Below, piece by piece: positions 52,788-61,780 of a stretch of DNA of 64,000 nucleotides. Position numbers and translations under genes: made by a program. The stretch is from contig NZ_CP019063.1 of assembly GCF_002951615.1 (NCBI RefSeq), positions 372,001 through 436,000 on the forward strand. Direction: 5' to 3'. The stretch is from Rahnella sikkimica (GTDB lineage: Bacteria > Pseudomonadota > Gammaproteobacteria > Enterobacterales > Enterobacteriaceae). Each line of letters starts with the position of its first letter. Position 1 is the stretch's first letter. The notes under the pieces are model-generated. The model was not told the origin of the DNA, ran no database searches, and saw nothing but the letters and a program-made list of their open reading frames with translations.

Positions 52788-54212
52788 ATGATGGAATTAT
52801 TTACAGACAGACCCGGCGATGAAGGATTGCCGGGACGCGAGCGCGGTTTCGCCATGGCGGCGGTCATGACGATGGCAACGATGTCGGTTTTTGACGGTTC
52901 GATGGTGAATATCGCGTTGCCGCAAATCGCACGGGCGCTGGATATTTCGGCGGGCGCTGCGGTGTGGGTTTCCAACGCCTATTTGCTTTCGGCGTCCATG
53001 GCGCTGGCAATTTTTGCCGCGATGGCCAGCCACATCGGCTTTCGTTCTATTTTTGTCGGCGGGCTGGCTCTGTTCACCCTTTCTTCCCTGGGCTGCGCGC
53101 TGTCGTCATCCCTCGATGTCCTGGTGTTCATGCGCGTATTACAGGGAATCGGCGCAGCGGCCACGCTGAGTATTGGCCCGGCTATTTTGCGCTCGGTATT
53201 CCCGACCCGTCTGCTGGGCAGAATTCTTGGTCTGAATGCCCTGAGCATCGCCACCAGTACGGCCATCGCGCCGGTGCTTGGCGGCACCATTTTGTCGGCG
53301 CTGAGCTGGCAATGGCTGTTCGCGATTAATATTCCGCTGGGCATTATTGCGATGACCCTCGCGCTGCGCGTCATTCCGGCGAATCCCGCAGCCACGCGCC
53401 AGCCGTTTGATTTTGCGGGTGCCGTGTTGTCCGCCGCCATGCTCGGTGCGCTGATCATGGCCGCAGACGCGTTTTCACGTCCCGGCGCGGATGATTTAGC
53501 CACGGCGGTCACCTTCGGTCTGGTGGCTGTTCTGGCGGGTGTCGCGTTTGTCTGGCGTCAGCGCCACGCAACAAAACCGCTTTTGCCGCTCGGCATGTTT
53601 GCCTCCTCGCGGTTTTCACTGGCGGCGCTCACCTCGCTGGCGTCGTTTGTCAGCCAGGGCATTACCTTCGTGGCGCTGCCTTTTCTGTTCCAGAGCGTTT
53701 ACGGCTACAGCGCGTTTGTCTCTGCCCTGCTTTTCACACCGTGGCCGCTGGGCATTATTCTCGCCGCGCCCCACGCCGGACGCCTTGCGGATCGCTATCC
53801 GGCCGCCATTATTTCAACAATCGGTCTGGCCGTCTTCGGAGTGGGATTATTGCTGCTCGCGCAACTGCCTGAGCATCCGCAATTCTGGGATATCGGCCTG
53901 AGAAGTTTCGTCTGCGGCCTCGGTTTCGGTTGTTTCCAAAGCCCGAATAACCGCGAAATGTTGTCGAACGCCTCGCGTGAAAACAGCGGTTACGCGTCTG
54001 GCGTGCTGGCGATAATGCGCACCTTCGGGCAATGCCTTGGCGCGGCGGTCGTCGGCGTGACCCTGTCCGTTTACGCGGCTAATAGCGTGATTCAGGAAGC
54101 CCATGCGGTAAAACTGAGCCTGTGGATTGCAGTGATGGCGACGGGACTGGCGGTTGCCATCAGCGTGAGCCGGTTGCGCGGACAGCGACATGATTTGCAG
54201 GAAGAGAAATAA
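52788..54212 (+). CDS. MFS drug exporter, DHA2 (14-helix) type
   Basis: This 474-residue protein has about fourteen membrane segments. DHA2 marks are 'VFDGSMVNIALPQIARAL' (motif D1 of the EmrB/QacA group) and 'QGIGAAATLSIGPAIL', with 'APVLGGTIL' as the antiporter motif C region. Proton-driven export of amphipathic compounds from the inner membrane is expected. It is divergent from a LysR gene. Confidence 0.92.
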   Translation: MMELFTDRPGDEGLPGRERGFAMAAVMTMATMSVFDGSMVNIALPQIARALDISAGAAVWVSNAYLLSASMALAIFAAMASHIGFRSIFVGGLALFTLSSLGCALSSSLDVLVFMRVLQGIGAAATLSIGPAILRSVFPTRLLGRILGLNALSIATSTAIAPVLGGTILSALSWQWLFAINIPLGIIAMTLALRVIPANPAATRQPFDFAGAVLSAAMLGALIMAADAFSRPGADDLATAVTFGLVAVLAGVAFVWRQRHATKPLLPLGMFASSRFSLAALTSLASFVSQGITFVALPFLFQSVYGYSAFVSALLFTPWPLGIILAAPHAGRLADRYPAAIISTIGLAVFGVGLLLLAQLPEHPQFWDIGLRSFVCGLGFGCFQSPNNREMLSNASRENSGYASGVLAIMRTFGQCLGAAVVGVTLSVYAANSVIQEAHAVKLSLWIAVMATGLAVAISVSRLRGQRHDLQEEK

Positions 54213-54252
54213 TGGAAATAATAGCCTTCCGGAAACTTAAGAGATAAAAACC

Positions 54253-54942
54253 GTGTCCCGTTCCCAGCGTTTACTTGATTTGATACAGATCCTGCGTCGT
54301 CACCGGTTTCCGGTGACGGGCGCTCAGCTGGCTGCGGATCTTAATATCAGCGTCCGGACGCTCTACCGGGATATCGGCACATTGCAGGAACAGGGGGCTG
54401 ATATTCAGGGCGAACCGGGGCTGGGATATATTTTACGCCCCGGCTTTATGCTTCCTCCCCTGATGTTTTCCGAGGATGAAATCCAGGCGCTGGTGCTGGG
54501 TTCCCGCTGGGTCGCAAAACGCACTGACGGGCAACTGAGCGCGGCGGCCAAAAATGCGCTGGCGAAAATTGCCGCCGTTCTGCCGGAGGATCTGCGCCTG
54601 TCTCTGGAATCTTCGACGTTACTGGTCGGCCCTCCTGACAACGCATTAACCGGAGAAACCTTTTTGCCGCAGATTCGTCAGGCAATACGGGGCGAACGTA
54701 AGCTCGAAATCGTATACCGCAGCCTGAAAAACGAAGAGTCCCGCCGGATAATCTGGCCATTCGCACTCGGGTATTTCGACCTCGTTCATGTCCTCGTCGC
54801 CTGGTGTGAGTCCCGTCAGGGTTTCCGCCATTTCCGCACGGATTGCATTATCTCGCTGACAGACGCAGAGGCGCGTTACCCCAAACGGCGACAGAGATTG
54901 CTCAAAGAATGGCGGGATCAGGAAAAAATCGCGCCTCAATAG
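54253..54942 (+). CDS. YafY-type WYL-domain regulator
   Basis: This 229-residue protein has an N-terminal HTH_11-type winged helix ('RSQRLLDLIQILRRHRFPVTGAQLAADLNISVRTLYRDIGTLQEQGADI', 3-51) and a WYL-type ligand domain at about 130-205. There the segment reads 'IVYRSLKNEESRRIIWPFALGYFDLVHVLVAWCESRQGFRHFRTD'. The start is GTG at 54253, with no better ATG. It is followed by a VOC protein gene, a pairing often seen with this regulator family. It may sense a small molecule handled by that protein. Confidence 0.9.
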   Translation: MSRSQRLLDLIQILRRHRFPVTGAQLAADLNISVRTLYRDIGTLQEQGADIQGEPGLGYILRPGFMLPPLMFSEDEIQALVLGSRWVAKRTDGQLSAAAKNALAKIAAVLPEDLRLSLESSTLLVGPPDNALTGETFLPQIRQAIRGERKLEIVYRSLKNEESRRIIWPFALGYFDLVHVLVAWCESRQGFRHFRTDCIISLTDAEARYPKRRQRLLKEWRDQEKIAPQ

Positions 54943-55039
54943 CCCGGATGACTACTGACAAAAACTGGCAGCAGTTGCCTCTACGATACGCAGTAAGGGA
55001 CATCAAGCGTGATGTTTCATTACCTCAGAGAGGCAACTC

Positions 55040-55411
55040 ATGATCGATTCAAGCCTGGTTATTTTGTACGTCAACAACCCGGAAGCCAGCGCCAGATTCT
55101 ATGCAGACTTACTGGGAAAACAACCGGTTGAGGCATCACCTACCTTTGCGATGTTTGTTCTGCCTTCGGGCATGAAACTGGGGTTATGGTCTCGCCATAC
55201 CGTCGAACCCGCCTCGACGGGGACGCCCGGTTACGGCGAAATCGTCTTTTCAGCCGGCAGTGATGAACAGGTGAATTCCCTGTATTCGCTTTGGCAGGAG
55301 AAAGGATTAGACATTGCCCAGCCGCCGGTTGCGTTGGATTTCGGCTATACGTTTGTGGCGCGGGATCCCGACGGGCATCGCCTGCGGGTTTACCGTTTAT
55401 CGCAGGAATAA
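55040..55411 (+). CDS. VOC-superfamily (glyoxalase/bleomycin-resistance fold) protein
   Basis: This 123-residue protein shows the paired beta-alpha-beta-beta-beta repeats of the vicinal oxygen chelate fold: 'LVILYVNNPEASARFYADLLGKQPVE' and 'GYTFVARDPDGHRLRVY'. It resembles drug-binding members such as phenazine-resistance proteins. AGAGAGG is a strong ribosome site. It lies 97 bases after the WYL regulator, probably controlled by it. The ligand is unknown. Confidence 0.88.
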   Translation: MIDSSLVILYVNNPEASARFYADLLGKQPVEASPTFAMFVLPSGMKLGLWSRHTVEPASTGTPGYGEIVFSAGSDEQVNSLYSLWQEKGLDIAQPPVALDFGYTFVARDPDGHRLRVYRLSQE

Positions 55412-55607
55412 TGGCGTAAGGCAGAGCGCTGCGACGCTCTGCAAAAAATCAGCGGTTCTGGTACCCATCCCCGCGGTTGCCGTCTGTGTTTTGCTATCAC
55501 GACGCGGGACTTTTCCGAGGCCGCTGTTTCAGGTTATGTTTACGACGACACACATCGGACAATTTTGAAGGCCGTTCCCGACGCTATACCCACAGAGGAT
55601 AATTTTT

Positions 55608-55853
55608 ATGCTGGAACTGAGACCGAACTGCGAGTGTTGTAATACAGACCTGCTTCCCACGTCCGCAGACGCGAAAATTTGTTCGTTTGAATGCACATTT
55701 TGCGTCACGTGCGCCGACACCAAACTGGGCGGGATTTGCCCTAACTGCGGCGGAGAATTAGTTTCACGTCCACGCCGCCCGGAAAACAAATTAGCCAACA
55801 ATCCGGCGTCGGTGACACGGGTCTTTAATCCGGCGGGTTGTGCGTCTTCGTAA
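55608..55853 (+). CDS. DUF1272 cysteine-rich small protein
   Basis: This 81-residue protein holds eight cysteines in a pattern matching DUF1272 ('ELRPNCECCNTDLLPTSADAKICSFECTFCVTCAD...CPNCGGEL'), most likely two zinc knuckles. The C-terminal tail is polar. The function of the family is unknown. AGAGGA is the ribosome site. It is convergent with the next gene with only 3 bases between. Confidence 0.9.
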   Translation: MLELRPNCECCNTDLLPTSADAKICSFECTFCVTCADTKLGGICPNCGGELVSRPRRPENKLANNPASVTRVFNPAGCASS

Positions 55854-55856
55854 AGA

Positions 55857-56246
55857 TTATCGGGTGGAAGGCGACGTCAGTGTTTCAGCCGCTGGCGTTC
55901 CCTGATGGAAAACCAGCTGCCAGCCGGTGCCTTCCGTCAGTGTCCAGATTGAGGAACGCAGCGCGCCACGCAGATTTCCGGTATTAATGCGGACGCAGGT
56001 TTTGTACGTCAAAAGCACAGATTTCTCACTGAGAATTTGGAGCTGAAAATCACCGGACTCGATACCGGATTCTTCCGTTTCCGCAATCAGCGCCGCAATA
56101 GTCTGGTGACGGTCAACCCTCTTGCCAGAACGCGTGATTTCCCTGAAATCCGGATGCAGCACCCTTTCCAGCCACTGTTTATCATTGCGTCTGGCGGTAT
56201 GAAGGCTGCATTCCAGCGCTTTTATTTCGTCTAAAATGGCGGTCAT
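55857..56246 (-). CDS. DUF4440/SnoaL-like (NTF2-fold) protein
   Basis: This 129-residue protein has 'IKALECSLHTARRNDKQWLERVLHPDFREITRSGKRVDRHQTIAAL' followed by beta strands 'VLLTYKTCVRINTG...RSSIWTLTEGTGWQLVFHQGTP', the cone-shaped NTF2-like fold of DUF4440. Such proteins bind or isomerise small ligands. No catalytic residue can be assigned and no operon partner is clear. Confidence 0.85.
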   Translation of the reverse strand: MTAILDEIKALECSLHTARRNDKQWLERVLHPDFREITRSGKRVDRHQTIAALIAETEESGIESGDFQLQILSEKSVLLTYKTCVRINTGNLRGALRSSIWTLTEGTGWQLVFHQGTPAAETLTSPSTR

Positions 56247-56348
56247 GTAGCTTCTCCTTTTAGTTTGCCATCTAATTTGAAATCCCAGCCGCGGCCGTGG
56301 AAATCCAAGACGTCTATTTTGATCATGGGCAAAAGAAATAGAAGGGCT

Positions 56349-57062
56349 TTATTCCACCGCAACGATCCCTTGCGTCTGCCGGATACCAAAGTGTTGTTCT
56401 AAGCCTTTCCAACCCGACACGGTGACTTTCAGCGCTCGGGATTTACTCGAGCGGCTCAGCCACTTCCAGGCGATAAAAGCCTCCAGCAGCGCGGTGCCCG
56501 GAAGGCCGGCGAGATGGTATTGCCGCTCGGTCCAGTCAAGGCACAGGCGGTTGCTTCCTGTGGGATCTGCGTTGATTTCCACGCCTTGCTGCTCAAACCA
56601 GCGATGCCCCTCAACGGTTAGCACGTAGTGCTGGCCTTCACGCATAGCAATCAGACCACGGTTTAACATGCCCTGCGTAATCATCACGCCGATTTGCCCG
56701 GCTAAATGATCGTAACAACAGCGCGCAAAACGCAGCTCCCTGGCGGAATGATTCGGTGTCGTTTGCCACTGCGAAGTGACCGGCCCGACCGAGGCCAGAC
56801 TTTCCAAAAGCTGGGAAATATGTGGCCCGGCCAGACGGTAATAACGATAGCGTCCGACAGACTCCACGGTGACCAGCCCGCCATCACGCAGTTTTGCGAG
56901 ATGAAAACTGGCGGTCTGCGCTGTAATTCCGGCGGCCTCTGCCAGCGCACTGGCGGAAAGCGCCTCGCCTCCTGACAGGTTAATGAGCATTATCGAACGC
57001 ACCGGCTCGGCGATAAGATGGGCCACGACTGAAATGTGAAATTGGTTCATTTTGCGCGCCAT
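56349..57062 (-). CDS. ArsR/winged-helix regulator next to a DHA2 exporter
   Basis: About 237 residues from the ATG at 57062 (or 57050, 'MNQFHISVVAHLIAEPVRS'); the longer open frame is antisense to the exporter's start. The N-terminal winged helix ('ASALAEAAGITAQTASFHLAKLRDGGLVTVESVGRYRYYRLAGPHISQLLESL') is ArsR-like. The long C-terminal domain ('HLAGQIGVMITQGMLNRGLI...') is typical of a larger ArsR-like subgroup. No Cys-rich metal site is seen, so metal sensing is unlikely. Divergence from the exporter at 57178 suggests it controls that pump. Confidence 0.85.
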   Translation of the reverse strand: MARKMNQFHISVVAHLIAEPVRSIMLINLSGGEALSASALAEAAGITAQTASFHLAKLRDGGLVTVESVGRYRYYRLAGPHISQLLESLASVGPVTSQWQTTPNHSARELRFARCCYDHLAGQIGVMITQGMLNRGLIAMREGQHYVLTVEGHRWFEQQGVEINADPTGSNRLCLDWTERQYHLAGLPGTALLEAFIAWKWLSRSSKSRALKVTVSGWKGLEQHFGIRQTQGIVAVE

Positions 57063-57177
57063 TAAGAAGAAGTCAGTGTGCATCAGGGAGAATAACACTT
57101 CGATACAGCTCGAATCATTATTTAGTGTGTGCAAGGTATAGTCAATTTTTCCCCTGAATAGAAAATTGCCTCTCCCC

Positions 57178-58542
57178 ATGAACAGCACCTCTTCGGCTCA
57201 AAAATGGTTGTTAGCTGCCACCAGTATCAGTTACGTCATCGTGATTCTTGATACCTCGATTGTGAACGTGGCGCTTGCGCCGCTGGCTGCCACTCTGCAC
57301 TCAACCATTACCGGACTCCAATGGGTCGTCAGTGCCTACACCGTGACTTTCGCCAGCCTGCTTCTCAGCGGTGGGGCGTTGTGCGACAAACTGGGTGCAA
57401 AAAACGTTTATCTCACCGGCCTGCTGCTGTTTGCACTGGCTTCGGCGGGATGCGGTTTTTCATCAACGTTATTCGCTCTGGTCTTCTCGAGAATAGTGCA
57501 GGGTATCGGTGCGGCGTTGCTGGTGCCCGCCTCTCTGGCGTTGATAAACAGCGCGTTTCCGGAGTCCCATCAGCGCGCTAAAGCCATAAGTCTCTGGGCG
57601 GGATGCGGTGGAACGGCGATGGCTGCCGGCCCGTTATTTGGCGGTTTGCTGATCCAGCTCTTTGGCTGGCGAAGTATTTTCCTGGTCAATGTCCCTATCG
57701 CACTGCTCGGGGTCGTGCTGGCAGCACGCATTCCTGCGATAAAAAGCACGGCAAACAGGCGGCCGATGGATTTTGCAGGGCAACTGCTGGCCATCATCGC
57801 GCTGGGATCGTCTATTGCTGTACTGATTGAAGGTGTCCATCGGGGATGGCGTGACCCGTGGATTTGCGGCGGAGTCACGGTGGCGGTGATTGCCTGGGGG
57901 CTTTTCATTTTTACAGAACGCACAATCAACCAGCCGATGCTGCCGATGAAGCTCTTTCGCCTTGCTGATTTCTCGGCCCCGGTGGCCGTCTCGCTGATTT
58001 CAGGGTTAGTGTTTTACGGGCTGTTCTTCCTGCTCAGCCTGTATTTCGAGACCGTTCGCGGTTGGTCATCGCTGGACACCGGTCTCGCCTTTCTTCCCCT
58101 GACCGTGCTGGTCACGCTGGGCAGCTTTAGCGCCGGAATACTCAATCGCCGGTTTGGCGCATTTTGGCTAATAGCAGGATGTTGCGGTCTCTACGCCGCC
58201 GGATTCGCAGGGTTAATGATACTCAGAGAAAATGCGCCTTACTGGCGGATCGCGCTTTGCTTTCCGGCGCTCGGTCTGGCAGCTGGCATCATTACCCCGG
58301 TTGCCACGACAGTTGTCATGGGCTCGATAGCCAAAGAGCAGGCAGGAATTGCCGCCGGGGTGCTCAACGCCAGCCGGCAAACGGGCTCCGCGCTGGGCGT
58401 CGCTCTGTTTGGCGGATTGCTCAGTGCTGTAGAACCGCTCGCGGCGGGTATATATTTCGCCGTCTGCCTCGCCATCGCGCTCTCACTGCTCGCGGGCCTG
58501 TTATGGATCACGGCCCTCAGCAGAAACCCGCCACGGCTTTAG
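57178..58542 (+). CDS. MFS drug exporter, DHA2 type
   Basis: About 454 residues from the ATG at 57178; the upstream in-frame TTG is less likely. It has about fourteen helices, with 'ILDTSIVNVALAPLAATLHSTITGLQWVVSAYTV' (DHA2 motif D1) and 'RIVQGIGAALLVPASLALI'. It is expected to export drugs or toxic metabolites by proton antiport. Probable regulation is by the divergent ArsR-type gene. Confidence 0.92.
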   Translation: MNSTSSAQKWLLAATSISYVIVILDTSIVNVALAPLAATLHSTITGLQWVVSAYTVTFASLLLSGGALCDKLGAKNVYLTGLLLFALASAGCGFSSTLFALVFSRIVQGIGAALLVPASLALINSAFPESHQRAKAISLWAGCGGTAMAAGPLFGGLLIQLFGWRSIFLVNVPIALLGVVLAARIPAIKSTANRRPMDFAGQLLAIIALGSSIAVLIEGVHRGWRDPWICGGVTVAVIAWGLFIFTERTINQPMLPMKLFRLADFSAPVAVSLISGLVFYGLFFLLSLYFETVRGWSSLDTGLAFLPLTVLVTLGSFSAGILNRRFGAFWLIAGCCGLYAAGFAGLMILRENAPYWRIALCFPALGLAAGIITPVATTVVMGSIAKEQAGIAAGVLNASRQTGSALGVALFGGLLSAVEPLAAGIYFAVCLAIALSLLAGLLWITALSRNPPRL

Positions 58543-58693
58543 CGTTTTCCCTGTAACGGAATGAACGTGAATCAAGCCAGGGGATGACATTCACAGAACA
58601 TAGAAAAACTTTGTTACCCATTGACGACAGGGCAGATAAATTTTTTTCCTATAAAAATGTTAACGTTACCCTACACACCAATAAGGAGGGATT

Positions 58694-59011
58694 ATGATCA
58701 CCGTTTTTGTTTTACTTAAAACCACGAAGGAATGGCTTCGACTCGCGCGGACCGAAAGGAACCGTATAACGGATGACGTGTTATCAACCGTGCTGCCCGA
58801 TAACAAAGTCACGTTAAGAATGTTTGATGCCGAAGCATTTACCACCAAATGCACAGATGTCGCCATGTTCCAGGCTGAAGACATGGAGTCATTCTACTTT
58901 GCGATTGAACGCTTAAGGGACTCAGAGCTGATTACTAAGCCCTATTTCGAAATGGTAGAAATCATTCCCACCATCGAGGACGGATATAAAGCGTTTGAAA
59001 AGGCTTCCTGA
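58694..59011 (+). CDS. Darcynin-family small protein
   Basis: This 105-residue protein begins 'MITVFVLLKTTKEWLRLARTERN' and carries 'LRMFDAEAFTTKCTDVAMFQAEDMESFYFAIERLRDSELITKPYFEMVEIIPTIEDGYKAF', which matches the darcynin pattern as recalled. The structure is probably a ferredoxin-like alpha-beta fold. No catalytic role is known. AAGGAGG is an ideal ribosome site. It stands alone. Confidence 0.8.
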   Translation: MITVFVLLKTTKEWLRLARTERNRITDDVLSTVLPDNKVTLRMFDAEAFTTKCTDVAMFQAEDMESFYFAIERLRDSELITKPYFEMVEIIPTIEDGYKAFEKAS

Positions 59012-59126
59012 GTAAGTCGGTGCCTCACATGCGTGACTGTCCGCTACAACTTCTCAGAATTCAGGAGGCTATTCGCAGCTTCCTGAACTCTTCCCTCCCA
59101 CCGCTGAGACGTTCAATTTAACCCGG

Positions 59127-60059
59127 TCACCGCCCTGAATTAGCCTCTTCCGCCAGCCTTTGCAGCACAGCTTTCAGCCAGTGCGTCGCGCCTCGCTTAC
59201 CACTGCGTTTATGCGTATAAATCTTCACTTGAAACGACGGTATCCCGAACGGCAATGTAAAAATCTTGATATTCATCGCCGGAAGCAACTTCTCAGCAGC
59301 AAAACGGGGGATCGCCATGAGCAGGTCACTTTCCGCAACAATAAACGGCGCGCTCAGCATGGACGGCGTTTTGATCGCTATCTGCCGCGTATACCCCATC
59401 TGCTCAAGTCGTAAATCCACAACACCTCGTTTCTCATTCCAGGGCGTAACCACCAGGTGCCGGGCGGCGAGATAATCTTCCAGCGTCAGGTGTGTGCGGC
59501 TTATGTTACTGATGACGACATACTCATCTTCGAACCAGCTGATTTCTTCCAGTTCGGGATGTCTGATTTCATCCGATGTGCTGAATCCAAGCGCCAGATC
59601 AACTTCGCCCGCCAGCAGTTCCGTCAGTGCCGGGCTGTGTGGCAAATAAATTAACTCAAAGCGCAAGCCGGGTGCTTCATGCTGTAGCTTGTGCATCAGG
59701 GCAGGGAAAATACAAAACGCGGTAAAATCCGTTATCGCAATCTGAAGACACTCCTTGCTACCGGAGGCTTCAAACTTCGGCTGCGGAGTCAGTTCCTGAT
59801 TGAGGGAGTTCAGGGCTGAAGCAATAGAAGGCGCGAGCTGGGTGGCATACACGCTGGGGCACATACGGTGGCCTTCACGGTAAAATAACGGGTCATTGAT
59901 CGTGATGCGCAGCCGCGAAAGTGCATGGCTCAGCGCGGATGTGCTCATCGCCAGTTCATCCGCCGCCAGACGAACAGAGCGGTGACGATAAATCGCGTCA
60001 AAAATAAGCAGAAGGTTTAAATCAAGACGCCTCAGCGCCGGATGCATAATATTCATCAT
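59127..60059 (-). CDS. LysR-family regulator
   Basis: This 310-residue protein has an N-terminal helix-turn-helix ('LDLNLLLIFDAIYRHRSVRLAADELAMSTSALSHALSRLRI') and an effector domain from about 95, with 'LLAGEVDLALGF' and 'LVVTPWNEKRGVVDLRLEQMGY', NahR/NodD-like. It is divergent from a GNAT gene with 92 bases between them, the only obvious candidate target; the effector is unknown. Confidence 0.9.
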   Translation of the reverse strand: MMNIMHPALRRLDLNLLLIFDAIYRHRSVRLAADELAMSTSALSHALSRLRITINDPLFYREGHRMCPSVYATQLAPSIASALNSLNQELTPQPKFEASGSKECLQIAITDFTAFCIFPALMHKLQHEAPGLRFELIYLPHSPALTELLAGEVDLALGFSTSDEIRHPELEEISWFEDEYVVISNISRTHLTLEDYLAARHLVVTPWNEKRGVVDLRLEQMGYTRQIAIKTPSMLSAPFIVAESDLLMAIPRFAAEKLLPAMNIKIFTLPFGIPSFQVKIYTHKRSGKRGATHWLKAVLQRLAEEANSGR

Positions 60060-60151
60060 TCAGTGATTTCATTGCACTTAATTCCTCAGACAATAACGCT
60101 TATGCTTGCCGCCATCAATACCGACACCCTTCAGAAATCACAGGAAAACCA

Positions 60152-60628
60152 ATGAGTATTATGATTCGCCCCGCCCGCCCGGAAGACGCAACGGCCATTT
60201 ACGCTATGATTTATGAACTGGCTGTGTATGAAAAAGCCCCGGAAGAAGTGGTCACTACGCCGGACGAAATACGGGAAACACTGTTTGGTGCAGACAGTCA
60301 AACCGAAGCGCTGATCTGCGAAAGTGAAGGAAAAATCGTCGGTTATGCCGTTTTCTTCACCAGCTATTCCACATGGCTTGGACGTAACGGTATTTATATG
60401 GAGGACTTGTACATTTCTCCTGATTATCGCGGCAAGGGTGCGGGAAGAGCACTGCTGAAGAATATCGCGCAATGCGCGGTCAGACGTCAGTGCGGACGAC
60501 TGGAGTGGAGTGTGCTGGATTGGAACCAGCCCGCCATTGATTTTTACCTGAGCATTGGCGCGTTGCCGCAATCCGAATGGGTACGCTATCGCCTCGACGG
60601 GGAAGCGCTGCGTAAATTTGCCCAATAA
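60152..60628 (+). CDS. GNAT acetyltransferase, diamine/SSAT-like
   Basis: This 158-residue GNAT enzyme has 'MIRPARPEDATAIYAMIYELAVYEKAPEEVVTTPDEIRETLFG', as in spermidine/diamine N-acetyltransferases. The acetyl-CoA motif is 'DLYISPDYRGKGAGRALLKNIA', and 'WSVLDWNQPAIDFYLSIGA' carries the usual tyrosine. It probably acetylates a polyamine or small amine in the cytoplasm. It ends before a strong terminator. Confidence 0.88.
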   Translation: MSIMIRPARPEDATAIYAMIYELAVYEKAPEEVVTTPDEIRETLFGADSQTEALICESEGKIVGYAVFFTSYSTWLGRNGIYMEDLYISPDYRGKGAGRALLKNIAQCAVRRQCGRLEWSVLDWNQPAIDFYLSIGALPQSEWVRYRLDGEALRKFAQ

Positions 60629-60645
60629 AAGCGCCATTCAATTGA

Positions 60646-60675
60646 CAAAATCCTGCCTGAGCAGGATTTTGCTTT
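60646..60675. terminator. Terminator between convergent GNAT and Ppx-like genes
   Basis: CAAAATCCTGC, CTGA and GCAGGATTTTG form a perfect 11-bp stem. CTTTT follows on the plus strand; the A/T ends can serve both directions. Confidence 0.85.
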
Positions 60676-60732
60676 TAACGGCGAACTGGCGATGCCGTCT
60701 CTGACAAACACCGCCGTGATTCTTCCTATAAT

Positions 60733-61746
60733 TTATTGCACCAGAATGCCCTGGATCAGGCTCGCTTTCACAATAGTGACCTGCGAAATATTCAGCGCCT
60801 GCATAAATCCTTCGACCAGCAGCAGATTACTCACGTCAGTTGAACGGTATTGCCCGGCAATCTCGCTGTCATTTTTCCATACCTGATTTTTCGAGACACG
60901 TTCAAGGTCCGCCAGCTGGTAGGTATTATTGGCCGGATGAATCTGATCCTTAACAGAATAACCGTGAACACCACCAATTCCAATCACCCGGCGTGTTTGC
61001 GCATCCTGCTTGATTTGGGCGCTGACGTGCGTCCGTGCATAAAAGTTGACGTAACGCAGAACGGTATTGCGCAGCGAACCAATCGGGTTCGGTGAGTCTG
61101 TTTTATCCAGTTCCTGATTCTTCAGTACGCTGATAATAAATTCTTTCAGTGTCACGGAAGCCAGTTTGCCCAGATAAAAATCCGTCACAGTCCGGCCATT
61201 CTGTTCGCGCATCGCCGTCATCTGCATCGACCCACCACCGATATCCCAGACCAGCAGATCCTCATTTTTGACATTGCTGTCATGCAAAGCCGCTTTAGCC
61301 GACAGGAACCCCAGTTCGGCCTCCTGTTCCTGAGAAATTATGCGCAGTTGAATCCCGGTTTTTTGGTTGAACATGTCAATGACTTGCTGACCGTTGGACG
61401 CCGTTCGGAAAACCGCCGTCGCTACGCCGGTAATACGTTGCGGGTGGAAAGTCTGCGCTTTATTCACCATCTGTTTCAGTGCAACGACCCCTTCCTGCTG
61501 GATCGCATCGCTGATCTGATTATTCCCTGATTTTCCCAGTTCCGCGTTAAAAGCCAGCGGCCGCTGATCCTCATACAACACTTTACCCAACTGGTGATGG
61601 CAGATATCCACTTCTGCAACCTGAATTTTGGTGGTACCCGAGCCCATATCGATTCCCGCACGGGTTTCGATACAATTATTGGCTTGTGCAGAAAACGTGG
61701 TTAACGCGAATACGATGCAAAAAAAACTTTTTAGTGGGTTTTTCAT
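60733..61746 (-). CDS. Exported Ppx/GppA-like phosphatase family protein
   Basis: About 337 residues from the ATG at 61744-61746; the upstream open frame only mirrors the next gene. Residues 1-22 are a signal peptide ending AQA, so the protein should be periplasmic. The ASKHA phosphate loops are 'GIDMGSGTTKIQVAEV' (31-46) and 'VWDIGGGSMQM' (166-176), as in exopolyphosphatase and GppA. Only the N-terminal catalytic domains are present, without the C-terminal HD-like region of Ppx. A signal peptide on this family is unusual. It starts 34 bases after the polygalacturonase stop, likely the same transcript. Confidence 0.88.
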   Translation of the reverse strand: MKNPLKSFFCIVFALTTFSAQANNCIETRAGIDMGSGTTKIQVAEVDICHHQLGKVLYEDQRPLAFNAELGKSGNNQISDAIQQEGVVALKQMVNKAQTFHPQRITGVATAVFRTASNGQQVIDMFNQKTGIQLRIISQEQEAELGFLSAKAALHDSNVKNEDLLVWDIGGGSMQMTAMREQNGRTVTDFYLGKLASVTLKEFIISVLKNQELDKTDSPNPIGSLRNTVLRYVNFYARTHVSAQIKQDAQTRRVIGIGGVHGYSVKDQIHPANNTYQLADLERVSKNQVWKNDSEIAGQYRSTDVSNLLLVEGFMQALNISQVTIVKASLIQGILVQ

Positions 61747-61780
61747 TTCATACTTCCCTGAAAAATAAAGATAAATTAAA

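Noticed and set aside
51725..52975. Long 416-codon LysR frame with its start at 52975
   Set aside because: The first 107 codons are antisense to the MFS gene; the LysR helix-turn-helix begins at 52654.
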